A DNA stretch of 54,767 bases from contig JAHRVQ010000080.1 of assembly GCA_019090615.1 (NCBI GenBank), forward strand, positions 1 to 54,767, given 5' to 3'. The translations under genes were made by a program, and so were the position numbers. Every line of letters begins with the position of its first letter. The stretch's first letter is position 1. Below, piece after piece: positions 45,066-54,153 of this stretch. Under the pieces are notes generated by a model, which was not told the DNA's origin, made no database searches, and saw only the letters and a program-made list of their open reading frames with translations. This stretch comes from Pseudomonadales bacterium (GTDB lineage: Bacteria > Pseudomonadota > Gammaproteobacteria > Pseudomonadales > Azotimanducaceae).

Positions 45066-45100
45066 AACCGCCGGTTTGCCGGTGAGGCATCTCGGCGGTT
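45066..45100 (-). terminator. Hairpin after amidohydrolase gene
   Basis: An 8-bp stem (AACCGCCG / CGGCGGTT) with a 19-base loop. On the minus strand it is followed by TAATTT, a weak U-tract. A terminator is likely but not certain. Confidence 0.5.
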
Positions 45101-45118
45101 GTAACTGAGTAGGCTGCT

Positions 45119-46231
45119 TTAGCCTACGCCTGGTAAATTAAAGGCAGCCGCGACATTGTCATGTACCACGGCGTTTTTCTGTGTTTCGGTCAAATTGACC
45201 ATTTGATCCTTAAGAATCATCTGAGAATTTGGAAAGGTTGAATCTGTATGCGGATAATCGCTGGCCCAGATCAATTTGTCGTTCTCAACCATTGTTGGGT
45301 TTTGGTAAGCAGTAGCATCATCCTGAAAGGTAAACCAGACGTTGTCTCGAACATATTCGCTAGGGGGCCTGGATATTAGTTTATCTTTTCCGCCTAGCCG
45401 TGCCGCACCGTGGTCTGCGCGATACATATAGTGTGGTACCCAGCCAGCATCGCCCTCTGCCACTACCATTTTCAGTTTGGGGAAACGTTCAAAAACACCG
45501 CCAAATACAAACAGGCCCATAATATCCTGCACACCACGGATAATATTCAAAAAGCCAAGCCCTGCGGGACCTCTGCTGGGTGTGAAAATGGAAGAAACAT
45601 CATGCCCCTTCATTGTTAGAATATGAAATGCAACAGGCATATCAAGGTCTACCGCACATTCCCATAGCGCATCATAATCTGGGTGATCATAGTCTTCATG
45701 TTGCGGGTTGCCGGTCATCATCATGCCGACCATGCCCATTTCTTTTGCGCGACGGAAGTCTTCAATGGTTTCATCAACGGATGCGACAGAGGTTTGAGCC
45801 AGCCCATAGTAACGAGTCGGGGCCTCACCACAAAAGGTTTCTAACCAACGATTATAGGCATTAAAGCAGGCCGATTTGTAGCCGTAGTCTTCTAGTCCGC
45901 ACAACACCATGCCTACAGAGGCATAGATGATTTCAGCGGTTATATTTTCCTGATCCTGAATCGCCAGACGGTCGACGGGGTTCCAGCTGGCGCTAACTAG
46001 TTCATCAAAATTTAGACCTTTTTGCTTGCCTAAGTCTTCGGTGGCTACGCCGGCACCTGCCAGTAGGCCCAGAGGCAGGCTGTTATCCATGCCTGCTACT
46101 TTGAACGCGTCTACGCCATAGGAATTTTTTTCAATATGCGGGGCTATTTTGCGATATTTTGGGTCGATGAAATCTACATAACAATTGGGGGGTTCGACTA
46201 TATGCGAATCTGCTGAAATACAAGGTTTCAC
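45119..46231 (-). CDS. Amidohydrolase-family protein
   Basis: A 370-residue TIM-barrel metal hydrolase of the amidohydrolase_2 group (PF04909-like). It starts with ADSHIVEPP (metal motif), with further metal or catalytic residues in AFHIL, AEGDAGWVPH and the C-terminal ASDYPHTDSTFP. Members often act as decarboxylases or hydrolases of aromatic or cyclic acids. The start is GTG at 46231 with GGAG 8 bases ahead. A near-perfect FNR-type box lies at 46295-46308, suggesting expression at low oxygen, which is unusual for this catabolic family. Confidence 0.85.
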   Translation of the reverse strand: MKPCISADSHIVEPPNCYVDFIDPKYRKIAPHIEKNSYGVDAFKVAGMDNSLPLGLLAGAGVATEDLGKQKGLNFDELVSASWNPVDRLAIQDQENITAEIIYASVGMVLCGLEDYGYKSACFNAYNRWLETFCGEAPTRYYGLAQTSVASVDETIEDFRRAKEMGMVGMMMTGNPQHEDYDHPDYDALWECAVDLDMPVAFHILTMKGHDVSSIFTPSRGPAGLGFLNIIRGVQDIMGLFVFGGVFERFPKLKMVVAEGDAGWVPHYMYRADHGAARLGGKDKLISRPPSEYVRDNVWFTFQDDATAYQNPTMVENDKLIWASDYPHTDSTFPNSQMILKDQMVNLTETQKNAVVHDNVAAAFNLPGVG

Positions 46232-46294
46232 TAAAGGTGCTCCAGTGTGAGTGGTTAAGGGCTAAAATCGTGCCAATAAACCTCGCTGTTAGCA

Positions 46295-46308
46295 TTGATA
46301 TGAGTCAA
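46295..46308 (-). promoter_or_regulatory. FNR/Anr-type box upstream of amidohydrolase gene
   Basis: TTGATATGAGTCAA matches 9 of 10 consensus positions. Its centre is 70 bases upstream of the GTG at 46231. Confidence 0.7.
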
Positions 46309-46451
46309 TTATAGGTAGGTTATATTAGATATTGGGCAAAAAAAGGACTCGGCCAAATTGTGGCTGTTGAGAGAGATACGGTGGAGGGTTAGGCCATTTT
46401 GCCAATAATGGCGGCCAGCATTATTTGGCGAGCATATTTATTCATAGGGAG

Positions 46452-48791
46452 TTATTCATGGGCAGTTATCCACGATAAAGTCTGTAAATCCAACTGGCTT
46501 TTTACGCTTTGCTTAATCGCCATTGCACCGCGGCTTTTACTCTGGCCACCAAACCCAGCGCGTAAAAATAATTGACTTGCTGTATCCAGATTAGCACGGG
46601 CTCGGGTCAACCCAGCTTGAGACAAAAAACTAAAATTGCCTGGGCTGGCGCTTAGGCTTACCTGGCTGGCAATGATGATCAGGCGTTCAACGCCAGTGGT
46701 CTTGGTATTGATTCGGCCCAGTCTGAGGGTTTTTTCTTCTTCTTCCATAAAACGATTGAACTGGTTTTTACGCGGAAATACGGTTGTTATGCTGTAGTCA
46801 CTGCCGACAAACAAGACCGTGATATCTAGTGCCTGCTCCAGATAGTTTGAGATTGTCAGGGATACTTCATCGCCCGCCAACAGGCGAGGTATATCGGCTG
46901 CGGTATAAGCCTCGATGTTGCCAGTGTTACGGTGTTTTACGTGTAACTTGACATCCAGTGAGCCGCTGCCAAGTTCAGCGCCGAGGCGCATCAGGTTTTG
47001 GGCTTTGGCGACAGTCTGTAACTTATCGCTGAGCAAGGTGCTAGTGGCATCAATGCTGGTAATCGCGACGCGAATATAGGACCGGGCACATTCACTATCC
47101 TGGTAGCCAATTTCAGAGTTCTTAATCAGGGGGCTGTTTTCATTGGCGCGCTTATCTAAGGCGCAGGGCAGCGGCTCTCCGTCGGTTAGCAGGATAAGCG
47201 TATCGTCCATGGGGTAAATACGTATATCCGCGGCAGCGGCAGTATCAACCCAGTTGAGTTGCAACTTGCCGATGCCTTTTTTCTGTAGTTCGGTGAGTAT
47301 TTCGGCCAACTTTTCTGGCGTCCCAGTAACCTTGTTCTCAAGTAAGGAAACCGTCAGGCTTAAATCCAGTTTGGTTTCAACAAGTCTGGCGTAGGCCTGC
47401 TCGGGTATGGAGGCAAGTTGTATAAATTGCTTGCCTTTATGTTGCCATGTAATGGTTTTGATCTGGCTGCTGAGTGCCTCGGTGGTGGTAATCTCGGCAA
47501 AACCCAGGGCTTGTTCAACTGGTGCAGAGGGTGTTGGCAATATAGCCAGAATAGAGCCAGGCGTCAGGCTATGCAGGCTGCCTGCGGCTAATTCGTAACC
47601 TGCTGCATGACGATTGATTAACCATTGTTGGTGGCTATTATCGGTGGCCAGCTTAGACCCAAATAGCGGCGTATCAAGCGCTGTACCGGCAAACATTGGC
47701 CTTGAACCCTGCCAGGGGTAGGTGCGGTAGTTGAGTAAAATCTGCTCAGCAAATTGCCGATATGTCAGGCTGGGGTTTGTACTCATGGCTTTGATAAGTT
47801 GGTAGGTGAACAAGCCATAACGATGGCCTTTTTCTGCGCCTTTGGGAAAGGCCATTTCTGGTGTTTCCTCGGTTGTCTGGGCTGCAAAGAATGCCACATA
47901 GCCAGCCTTGTCTGGAGTTGGTGCTGGTTCACCTGAGGCGGTGTTACCTGACGCATTTTTAGCGGCGGCTGTGTTATCAGAAGCGCTGTTGCCAGAAGCG
48001 CTGTTGCCAGAAGCTCTCTTACCAGAAGCTCTCTTATCAGAAGCTCTCTTATCAGAACCTGGGCTCAATGAAATGGGTGGGCCGTCATTGGCGCTGCTTA
48101 AGCCGCTACGGTGACGAGGAACACCCAGTTGATTGGGGGTTATCTTGCGGCTTTGCCAGTGACTACGGGTCATAGTGCCTGAATGGCAGCTATCAAAAAC
48201 CAGCCAGACAAAAACACCCTGGTTAGTAAACTGGTCCAGATAGGTTGCTATATCATCATCGAGCAGCGCATTTTCTACGGATTTAATCTGGTTATTCCAG
48301 TTTTTGGTGTCGGCGGGTAAAAATATTTCGTCGAGGCCGTCGATTTCGTTATCGTGCGCCCTGGCCGGCTGTTGCGAGCCGTGGCCAGAGAAATGCAGGT
48401 AGACAAAGTCACCTTGTTTTGCGTTGTCTAATACCTGATCCAGGCTGGTTAGAATGTTTTGTCGAGTCGGTGGTTTTGCTAACGGGTGGTCTTCGGTCAG
48501 CAGCTGGATGTTATCAGCCGGGAAGCCCTGTTGCTGTAATACCTGATGTAGCAGTAAGGCATCGTTTCTTGGGCCTATGAGTTGAAAGCGTTGATCAAGG
48601 CTAGGGTATTTTGAAACACCAATAAGCACTGCGTATTTATCATTGCCATGGGCGAATTGTATGAGCAATAATTGTGTCAGCAGGAGTAGTAAGCGCAAAG
48701 TTGTAGCGGTTATTGTTGTAGCGTTTATTATTGTCGGCAGTGATATTGAACTGACTAACCTTCGACAAATACGATACCCGATACTAGTCAT
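46452..48791 (-). CDS. Exported caspase-family protein with DUF4384
   Basis: A 779-residue protein. After a hydrophobic N-terminus (LRLLLLLTQLLLIQFAHG, likely a signal peptide) comes a caspase (peptidase C14) domain: NDKYAVLIGVSKYP, catalytic His137 in LHFSGHGSQQ and catalytic Cys202 in VFDSCHSG. The p10 half starts near GYVAFFAAQTTEETPEM and includes GLFTYQLIKA. Between p20 and p10 is a repeat-built, basic linker (residues 245-287). Residues about 637-720 resemble DUF4384. The ATG at 48791 overlaps the upstream stop by 8 bases, so it is coupled to the WD40-caspase gene. The partner arrangement suggests a protease cascade, which is inferred. Confidence 0.85.
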   Translation of the reverse strand: MTSIGYRICRRLVSSISLPTIINATTITATTLRLLLLLTQLLLIQFAHGNDKYAVLIGVSKYPSLDQRFQLIGPRNDALLLHQVLQQQGFPADNIQLLTEDHPLAKPPTRQNILTSLDQVLDNAKQGDFVYLHFSGHGSQQPARAHDNEIDGLDEIFLPADTKNWNNQIKSVENALLDDDIATYLDQFTNQGVFVWLVFDSCHSGTMTRSHWQSRKITPNQLGVPRHRSGLSSANDGPPISLSPGSDKRASDKRASGKRASGNSASGNSASDNTAAAKNASGNTASGEPAPTPDKAGYVAFFAAQTTEETPEMAFPKGAEKGHRYGLFTYQLIKAMSTNPSLTYRQFAEQILLNYRTYPWQGSRPMFAGTALDTPLFGSKLATDNSHQQWLINRHAAGYELAAGSLHSLTPGSILAILPTPSAPVEQALGFAEITTTEALSSQIKTITWQHKGKQFIQLASIPEQAYARLVETKLDLSLTVSLLENKVTGTPEKLAEILTELQKKGIGKLQLNWVDTAAAADIRIYPMDDTLILLTDGEPLPCALDKRANENSPLIKNSEIGYQDSECARSYIRVAITSIDATSTLLSDKLQTVAKAQNLMRLGAELGSGSLDVKLHVKHRNTGNIEAYTAADIPRLLAGDEVSLTISNYLEQALDITVLFVGSDYSITTVFPRKNQFNRFMEEEEKTLRLGRINTKTTGVERLIIIASQVSLSASPGNFSFLSQAGLTRARANLDTASQLFLRAGFGGQSKSRGAMAIKQSVKSQLDLQTLSWITAHE
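47931..48059. repeat. 15-bp in-frame tandem repeat encoding KRAS/GNSAS units
   Basis: About eight 15-base units (plus-strand form GAAGCTCTCTTATCA and relatives) encode SDKRA, SGKRA, SGNSA and similar pentapeptides inside the caspase linker. The unit is a multiple of 3, so changes in copy number keep the frame. Confidence 0.8.
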
Positions 48792-51700
48792 TGTTTTTGG
48801 GCCGAGCATATATTGTCCAGTCGTTTTGAATATTTTCCCGTCTAAAGGTTGGCTGTTGCAACCCCTGGGTGAGTTCTACCACCTGTTCGCGTACATAGGC
48901 CTGTATTTCGGATACGTTGATGTTCAAGTCGTTATTCCGATCGGCTTTGCCGCTAAGCAGGCCTTTTAGTAGTGAATAGGTGAACACCCCGTTGTTGAGT
49001 TGTTCGTCCTCCCAGGCGAATTCAGCACTGCCAGATGCGGAAACAATGCTAATACCGGTGTCGTTTCGGATATCTGCGAACAAGTTTTTACTTAATTCAA
49101 AGGAGTTCTGTAAACCAAGTTTAGGTGGCTCATCTTCTTCAAATACATCAAAACCGCGAGACTTTGTCAGTTTGTTGATCTGTAAACCGGCGCTGGTATC
49201 GAGTGCATCCAGTGCCGAAAGCGAAAATTTATCCGCCTCACCAGAATGACAGGCATCAATCAGCATCAAACGATTGCGGGCAGGTATCCCGTCAAATAGC
49301 GCTTCCAGTGTCGAGAAGCTTAAGCCTTTTGCCGCAGGATTATTAAAGTCTATATCATGGGTGCCAAGATAATAATCAAGTTCCTGAGTGAGTAGGCCGT
49401 GACCCGCGTAAAAAAGAATGATCTGGTCGTCAGTCTGGCTTTGTAGTAAAGAATCTTTTATCGAACGGATATTGTCATTAGTTACCGCTTCATCAAGTAA
49501 TAAATGCACCTGAGTATTTTCGTCTTCGAACAGGTGTTTTATATCGGTGGCATCTTTGGCAGCATAATCCAGATTATGCGTGGCTTGCTGATATTTACTT
49601 GCGCCAATGATCACCACCTGCCTTTTAACGGGTGAGTTTTTGGTGCTAAAAGTATTAAAGGTCTGGCGCAGTGATTCAAGGCCTGCTTCATTGCGTACCG
49701 CAAGTTGAATTTTGTTGGCACCATTATTCAGCGGGATGGTGATTGTGCCGGTCTTGTTGGCTAGACGGTTCCCGTGATTTGCTCCCACCGGCACATTATT
49801 AACCCAGGCATGAAGGCTGGTCAATGATTCGCCTGTTGCCTGATAACTGATGTGCAGACTGCTCTGATCGGTATTTACAGGAATATTACTTGAGTCAATC
49901 TGTAGCAGCGGTGGCGCTACCGTCGCGCCGGTTGTTGTGTTATCAGCATTGATGCCAAAGCGTTGTAAGCGTTTTTTATACGCCTGGGTATAGGATTGTG
50001 CCAGTTGGGGGTCGGTGATGCCTCTTGCCAGTAACGCTTTGAAGGCCTGGTCTGGACGATTAAACTGTAAATCAAATTGTTCAAACGGGTAGATTTTTTT
50101 ACCCTGTCTAAACGCCATACCAAGCTGGGCGGCGTTTTTAGTGGCATAGTAATAACCGCTGTCATTCATGATGATAAAATCTGCCTCACCTCTGGGTGCC
50201 AGTGAAATAATGAGGCTGTCGGTATTCAGGTCAAACAGGTTAATTACCTCGTTATCACCCATAATGAGCAATTTATCTGCGACGGTTTTCATATTGGTTA
50301 TCCTGGCATCAATGGCTTTGTAGCGGGCGATAACCGATCTATTCTGTAGTGAGATTTTTTCAATATAACCAGTATCGTCTGCCAGGATCAAAAATTGTTC
50401 CTGGTCATCAAATAACAGGTGTTCGACCTTATTTCGATAACTATTAAACAAAGTTTCACCATTATTAAGATCGATAACTTTAAGATAACTGTTTTCTGAA
50501 TAGGCGCGATATCGACCGCTGCGGGATAAACCTGTTCGAGCGAGATCCGATTTCGAACTAAATTGTTGGATTTCATTGCTCATATCATATTTCACTGGTT
50601 CAGCGATATAGGTGATTTCAGCGCTAGTAAAATTGTATTTAGCCAGTTGCAGGCTGGCAAAACCCGGTTGTTCTGAGCTAACCATATGGCCGATGACGGT
50701 TGATTCCGCTGGTTGGAAAATAGTTGGCGAAAAAATACTATTTTCTGCGGCGATACCACGACGGCTAAATTGGCTGAGTAGCTTGCCGCTCTGTAAATGA
50801 TAAATATACTGCTCATCCTGATTTTTAAAGGACAGGTATTGGTTGTCTGTGCTGATGCTACTGCCTTTGGTATGCTCATTATCCCAGGCGGTTGTGAAGC
50901 CGAATACGCTTTCGAGGCTGGTTAGATCAATATAATGATAGTCAGCACCCTGACGGTAATAAAATTTGCTGGCATCCGCTGTAAAAGCACCAAAGTAGGG
51001 GTAATTATTGCCGTCTATACTAAGGTGTTTCATTTGCTGTAGATCGAGTAAATGGATGCCCTGTTTGTTGGTGTAGGCTATAAATCGGCCATCACTGCTC
51101 AGCTCGCTAACATAGACATCGTTGTCAAACCGGAGTTGCTTTTTGATCGATGCACCAGTAATAGCATCCCAGTGAAAAGTATTGCCCCATATATCAACAG
51201 AAATAAAAATCTGCTCCTGGTGATGATAGGCCAGGGTAGAGATAAGTTGTTGGTGGCCGGTATTATTAATGCTGGTTTCTTCCCCAGTATCCAGATCAAC
51301 CAGGCTGAGCTGGGTATTGCCATTCATATACACAAAGCGATGCTGGTCCAGGAAGACAGACAGCTTGCCACGGCGTTTAAATACTTCTGTTTGGGTTTGA
51401 AGATCATAAATTACCGTATAATTCTTATCTTCAAAACTCAGATAGTTGATATATCGTTCGTCCTGGCTAAACCCGATATAGTTTTTCCAGTAGTTATTTG
51501 TGATATCCGGCCGGTTACGGTTAATGCTGATGACGGGTTGATAGTCTCGGCCTTCTAGTTGCAGTACATGGATTGCTTTTGAACCAAAAATTGCAATACG
51601 CTTGCCCGATGCAGAGATAGCGATATCCTGGGTATTGTCGCCTGCAATTTGTGATTGTTGCGAGAAGGGTAAAGTTGCTACCCGCTGTCCAGAATTAGGA

Positions 51701-54153
51701 TGCAGGTAATAGGGGTTATGCCAACCGTGAATGTTTGAGGCAAGTAGCATATTGATGTTGGGCAGGTGGTTAACTTCGTGATAAGCGCCGCCAATCATGC
51801 GTTGGTCGAGGTTTTTTTGTAGCTGGCCAGAAAGCGGGTCCCAATACTCAACGCTTTCGCCGGTGACCAGAACAAGGCTGAGCCCATCCGTAGTAAACAC
51901 CAGATCGTTAACATTGCCTGCCTGAGGGAAAATTCGGTTTTGCAGCAGGCCAGTTTTGATATCCCATATATTGATCGCGTTACCATCAACATTGGCCATC
52001 ATTAAACCCTGCTGATCAAATACTATTTTGCCCACAGCGTTGGTATTGGATAGCTGCACCGCAATACTGGGTTTGGGCGCGAGCAGGTCAGCATGTAGCT
52101 CTGCTGCATTCATGGTGAAATTTCTAATACCTGGGCCCTGGGCATTGATTATAAAGTCACTATTGAGGTTGAGATCAGTTAACCAGCCGGCGCTAAATTG
52201 CAGGCTGTGTATTAGGCCGCTGGTTTTGATATCCCAGAACTTTAGCGCGCCGTCAGGCGCACTTGAGACTAATAGACGATGATCAACTGAAAGGGCCAGA
52301 TCGCTAATATAGCTGGTATGGCCTCTGAACATAGTTTCTTTGCCATCCAACAAATTTATGCTGGCGACGCGACCAAGGCCGCCAAGGTAAAGATTCTCGC
52401 CAGTTGAATCGAGTAAAATAGTGCTGATTCGGCCATTGAGGTAGTTGTCATTTTTTATCAGTTCAAGCTCAGGCAGGCGCCATAACGCATAACTGCCGTC
52501 GGCATACCCCGCAGCTAAAAGTGTATCGTTGGCATCGATTGCGGTGATAACTGCATTGGAATTTGGGTTTTTAAGTAGTCTGGGGTTTTTCAGTGCAGGC
52601 GGTCGCTTTGTCTGCGTATCTAACAGGTGGACTTCGATGTCTTCTTTGATAGCGATAAACTCAAAATCATAGCCATAGTTGGCCTGATAACTTAGTTTGG
52701 TATTGCCTGACAATAGCCTTATACCCAGTTGATGTGTTCTTTCGCCCGCCAGCAACCGCATCTCCACCGTGCCGTTGCGATTAATGATTTTAATTTCGTC
52801 TGGATGAAATAATATAAAGCCCCGATCTTTGTGGTAAATAAAATCAGAAAAGCGAGTGTCGCCAAAATCATATTGGTAACTATGGCCATTCAGGCCGCTA
52901 AGAATGATTTTATTGAAACTCTCTGCCAGAAATGCCTGCTCATTAAAGCTTTGTAGTGTTACCTGCCGCTGCTGGAATGATTGTTCTATAGCAAAGTTGC
53001 TGACAATTTTTCCAGTCGGGTTGATTTGTTGGTAGGCGACACCTCCAGCTTCGCCTGGAATAAGATTTATAAGATTTTCACCCCATACCAGGTTGCTGGT
53101 GGTAAAACCTTCAAAATGGCCCTGGGGGGTATAGTTTTCGGTTTCCAGGCTGTCAATAGTAAAATCGGTCACCAGATAAAGTACCGCTCCTGAGGTGGAA
53201 TAATAGAGTTGGCGAAGGGGAGCTTCGGTAGTTATTTTTTTGCTAAGGCCGCTATCCAGGTTCAGGATATAGGTGGTCCAACCATCTGAGTAGGCCAGGG
53301 TATTTTGCGTTGGATGGACACTGATGGCCGTTATTTTATGGGTGGCATGTTCAGCGATTATTTTAAGGCTCTGTGGGTGCCTGATTTGAATGTTGTTGGG
53401 GCACACCAGAATCAGTTTTTGTTGATGGAAAATTATTTGCGAACAGGGCTGATCGAGTACTTCACTGGCCATCGGTAAGCGGGTGGTTAAATCAATACGA
53501 GTAAGGCGGTTACTCGGTTGGCTAACAACAAATAGCCTGTTTCCTGTTGGGTCGAGACTAAAGCCGCTAAACTGATCGCCGCTGCGGCCATAGTTGATCT
53601 CTTTGCCGACAAAATAATCTTTCGTCGCGCTGTTGGTATTGCGGGCTTCAGAGACGGCAGAATCCAGCGCGCCGGCTGATAGTAACAATCTGACGATATT
53701 GTAATGTCCTGCTGACCTGGCGATTTGAATGGCCGAGTTACCTGCAATATTCAGCTTGTTGAAACCAACCTCAAGACTGATTAATGTTTCTATGATGTAT
53801 GGTTTATTATTTTTTGCGGCAATATGTAAGGGTGTATTACCGAGGCTGTCTGTCTGTTCTGGGTCTGCCCCCAGATCAATCAGGGTCTGTAATAGGGTTT
53901 TATTTTTGCCGGCTGCAAGGTGGATAGCGGCCTGCTGGGTATTGGTATATATGTCACTGAAGTAACGCTGGTTGATCTGTTCTGAACTCAGATTGAGGCT
54001 GGCGATAACATCAACTGCATTCGATTCGATAGCTGATTTTAAACGCAGTAAGTTGTCGTCTGGTGCTGCGTTCAGGGTTGTTATAACACCGGATGTGGCG
54101 AGTAAAAGCCAAAGTGAGAGTATTCGACTAGCTCGGTGGGATATAAGGCTCAT
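48784..54153 (-). CDS. Ankyrin-WD40-caspase giant exported protein
   Basis: A 1789-residue protein. A signal peptide (residues about 10-30, ending near NAAPDDN) is followed by about three ankyrin repeats (70-170; for example DSLGNTPLHIAAKNNKP) and a very long WD40/beta-propeller-like region (about 180-1430; the clearest blade is GHTSYISDLALSVDHRLLVS near 610). A short Ig-like linker (about 1470-1550) leads to a caspase domain with catalytic His1585 (FYAGHGLL) and Cys1635 (LIDACHSGE). A 12-residue EF-hand-like loop lies at 1738-1749. All parts are in one frame with no frameshift. It heads a two-gene operon with the second caspase. Related Ank/WD40-caspase proteins are scattered through bacteria, and their role is mostly untested. 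Confidence 0.88.
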   Translation of the reverse strand: MSLISHRASRILSLWLLLATSGVITTLNAAPDDNLLRLKSAIESNAVDVIASLNLSSEQINQRYFSDIYTNTQQAAIHLAAGKNKTLLQTLIDLGADPEQTDSLGNTPLHIAAKNNKPYIIETLISLEVGFNKLNIAGNSAIQIARSAGHYNIVRLLLSAGALDSAVSEARNTNSATKDYFVGKEINYGRSGDQFSGFSLDPTGNRLFVVSQPSNRLTRIDLTTRLPMASEVLDQPCSQIIFHQQKLILVCPNNIQIRHPQSLKIIAEHATHKITAISVHPTQNTLAYSDGWTTYILNLDSGLSKKITTEAPLRQLYYSTSGAVLYLVTDFTIDSLETENYTPQGHFEGFTTSNLVWGENLINLIPGEAGGVAYQQINPTGKIVSNFAIEQSFQQRQVTLQSFNEQAFLAESFNKIILSGLNGHSYQYDFGDTRFSDFIYHKDRGFILFHPDEIKIINRNGTVEMRLLAGERTHQLGIRLLSGNTKLSYQANYGYDFEFIAIKEDIEVHLLDTQTKRPPALKNPRLLKNPNSNAVITAIDANDTLLAAGYADGSYALWRLPELELIKNDNYLNGRISTILLDSTGENLYLGGLGRVASINLLDGKETMFRGHTSYISDLALSVDHRLLVSSAPDGALKFWDIKTSGLIHSLQFSAGWLTDLNLNSDFIINAQGPGIRNFTMNAAELHADLLAPKPSIAVQLSNTNAVGKIVFDQQGLMMANVDGNAINIWDIKTGLLQNRIFPQAGNVNDLVFTTDGLSLVLVTGESVEYWDPLSGQLQKNLDQRMIGGAYHEVNHLPNINMLLASNIHGWHNPYYLHPNSGQRVATLPFSQQSQIAGDNTQDIAISASGKRIAIFGSKAIHVLQLEGRDYQPVISINRNRPDITNNYWKNYIGFSQDERYINYLSFEDKNYTVIYDLQTQTEVFKRRGKLSVFLDQHRFVYMNGNTQLSLVDLDTGEETSINNTGHQQLISTLAYHHQEQIFISVDIWGNTFHWDAITGASIKKQLRFDNDVYVSELSSDGRFIAYTNKQGIHLLDLQQMKHLSIDGNNYPYFGAFTADASKFYYRQGADYHYIDLTSLESVFGFTTAWDNEHTKGSSISTDNQYLSFKNQDEQYIYHLQSGKLLSQFSRRGIAAENSIFSPTIFQPAESTVIGHMVSSEQPGFASLQLAKYNFTSAEITYIAEPVKYDMSNEIQQFSSKSDLARTGLSRSGRYRAYSENSYLKVIDLNNGETLFNSYRNKVEHLLFDDQEQFLILADDTGYIEKISLQNRSVIARYKAIDARITNMKTVADKLLIMGDNEVINLFDLNTDSLIISLAPRGEADFIIMNDSGYYYATKNAAQLGMAFRQGKKIYPFEQFDLQFNRPDQAFKALLARGITDPQLAQSYTQAYKKRLQRFGINADNTTTGATVAPPLLQIDSSNIPVNTDQSSLHISYQATGESLTSLHAWVNNVPVGANHGNRLANKTGTITIPLNNGANKIQLAVRNEAGLESLRQTFNTFSTKNSPVKRQVVIIGASKYQQATHNLDYAAKDATDIKHLFEDENTQVHLLLDEAVTNDNIRSIKDSLLQSQTDDQIILFYAGHGLLTQELDYYLGTHDIDFNNPAAKGLSFSTLEALFDGIPARNRLMLIDACHSGEADKFSLSALDALDTSAGLQINKLTKSRGFDVFEEDEPPKLGLQNSFELSKNLFADIRNDTGISIVSASGSAEFAWEDEQLNNGVFTYSLLKGLLSGKADRNNDLNINVSEIQAYVREQVVELTQGLQQPTFRRENIQNDWTIYARPKNND

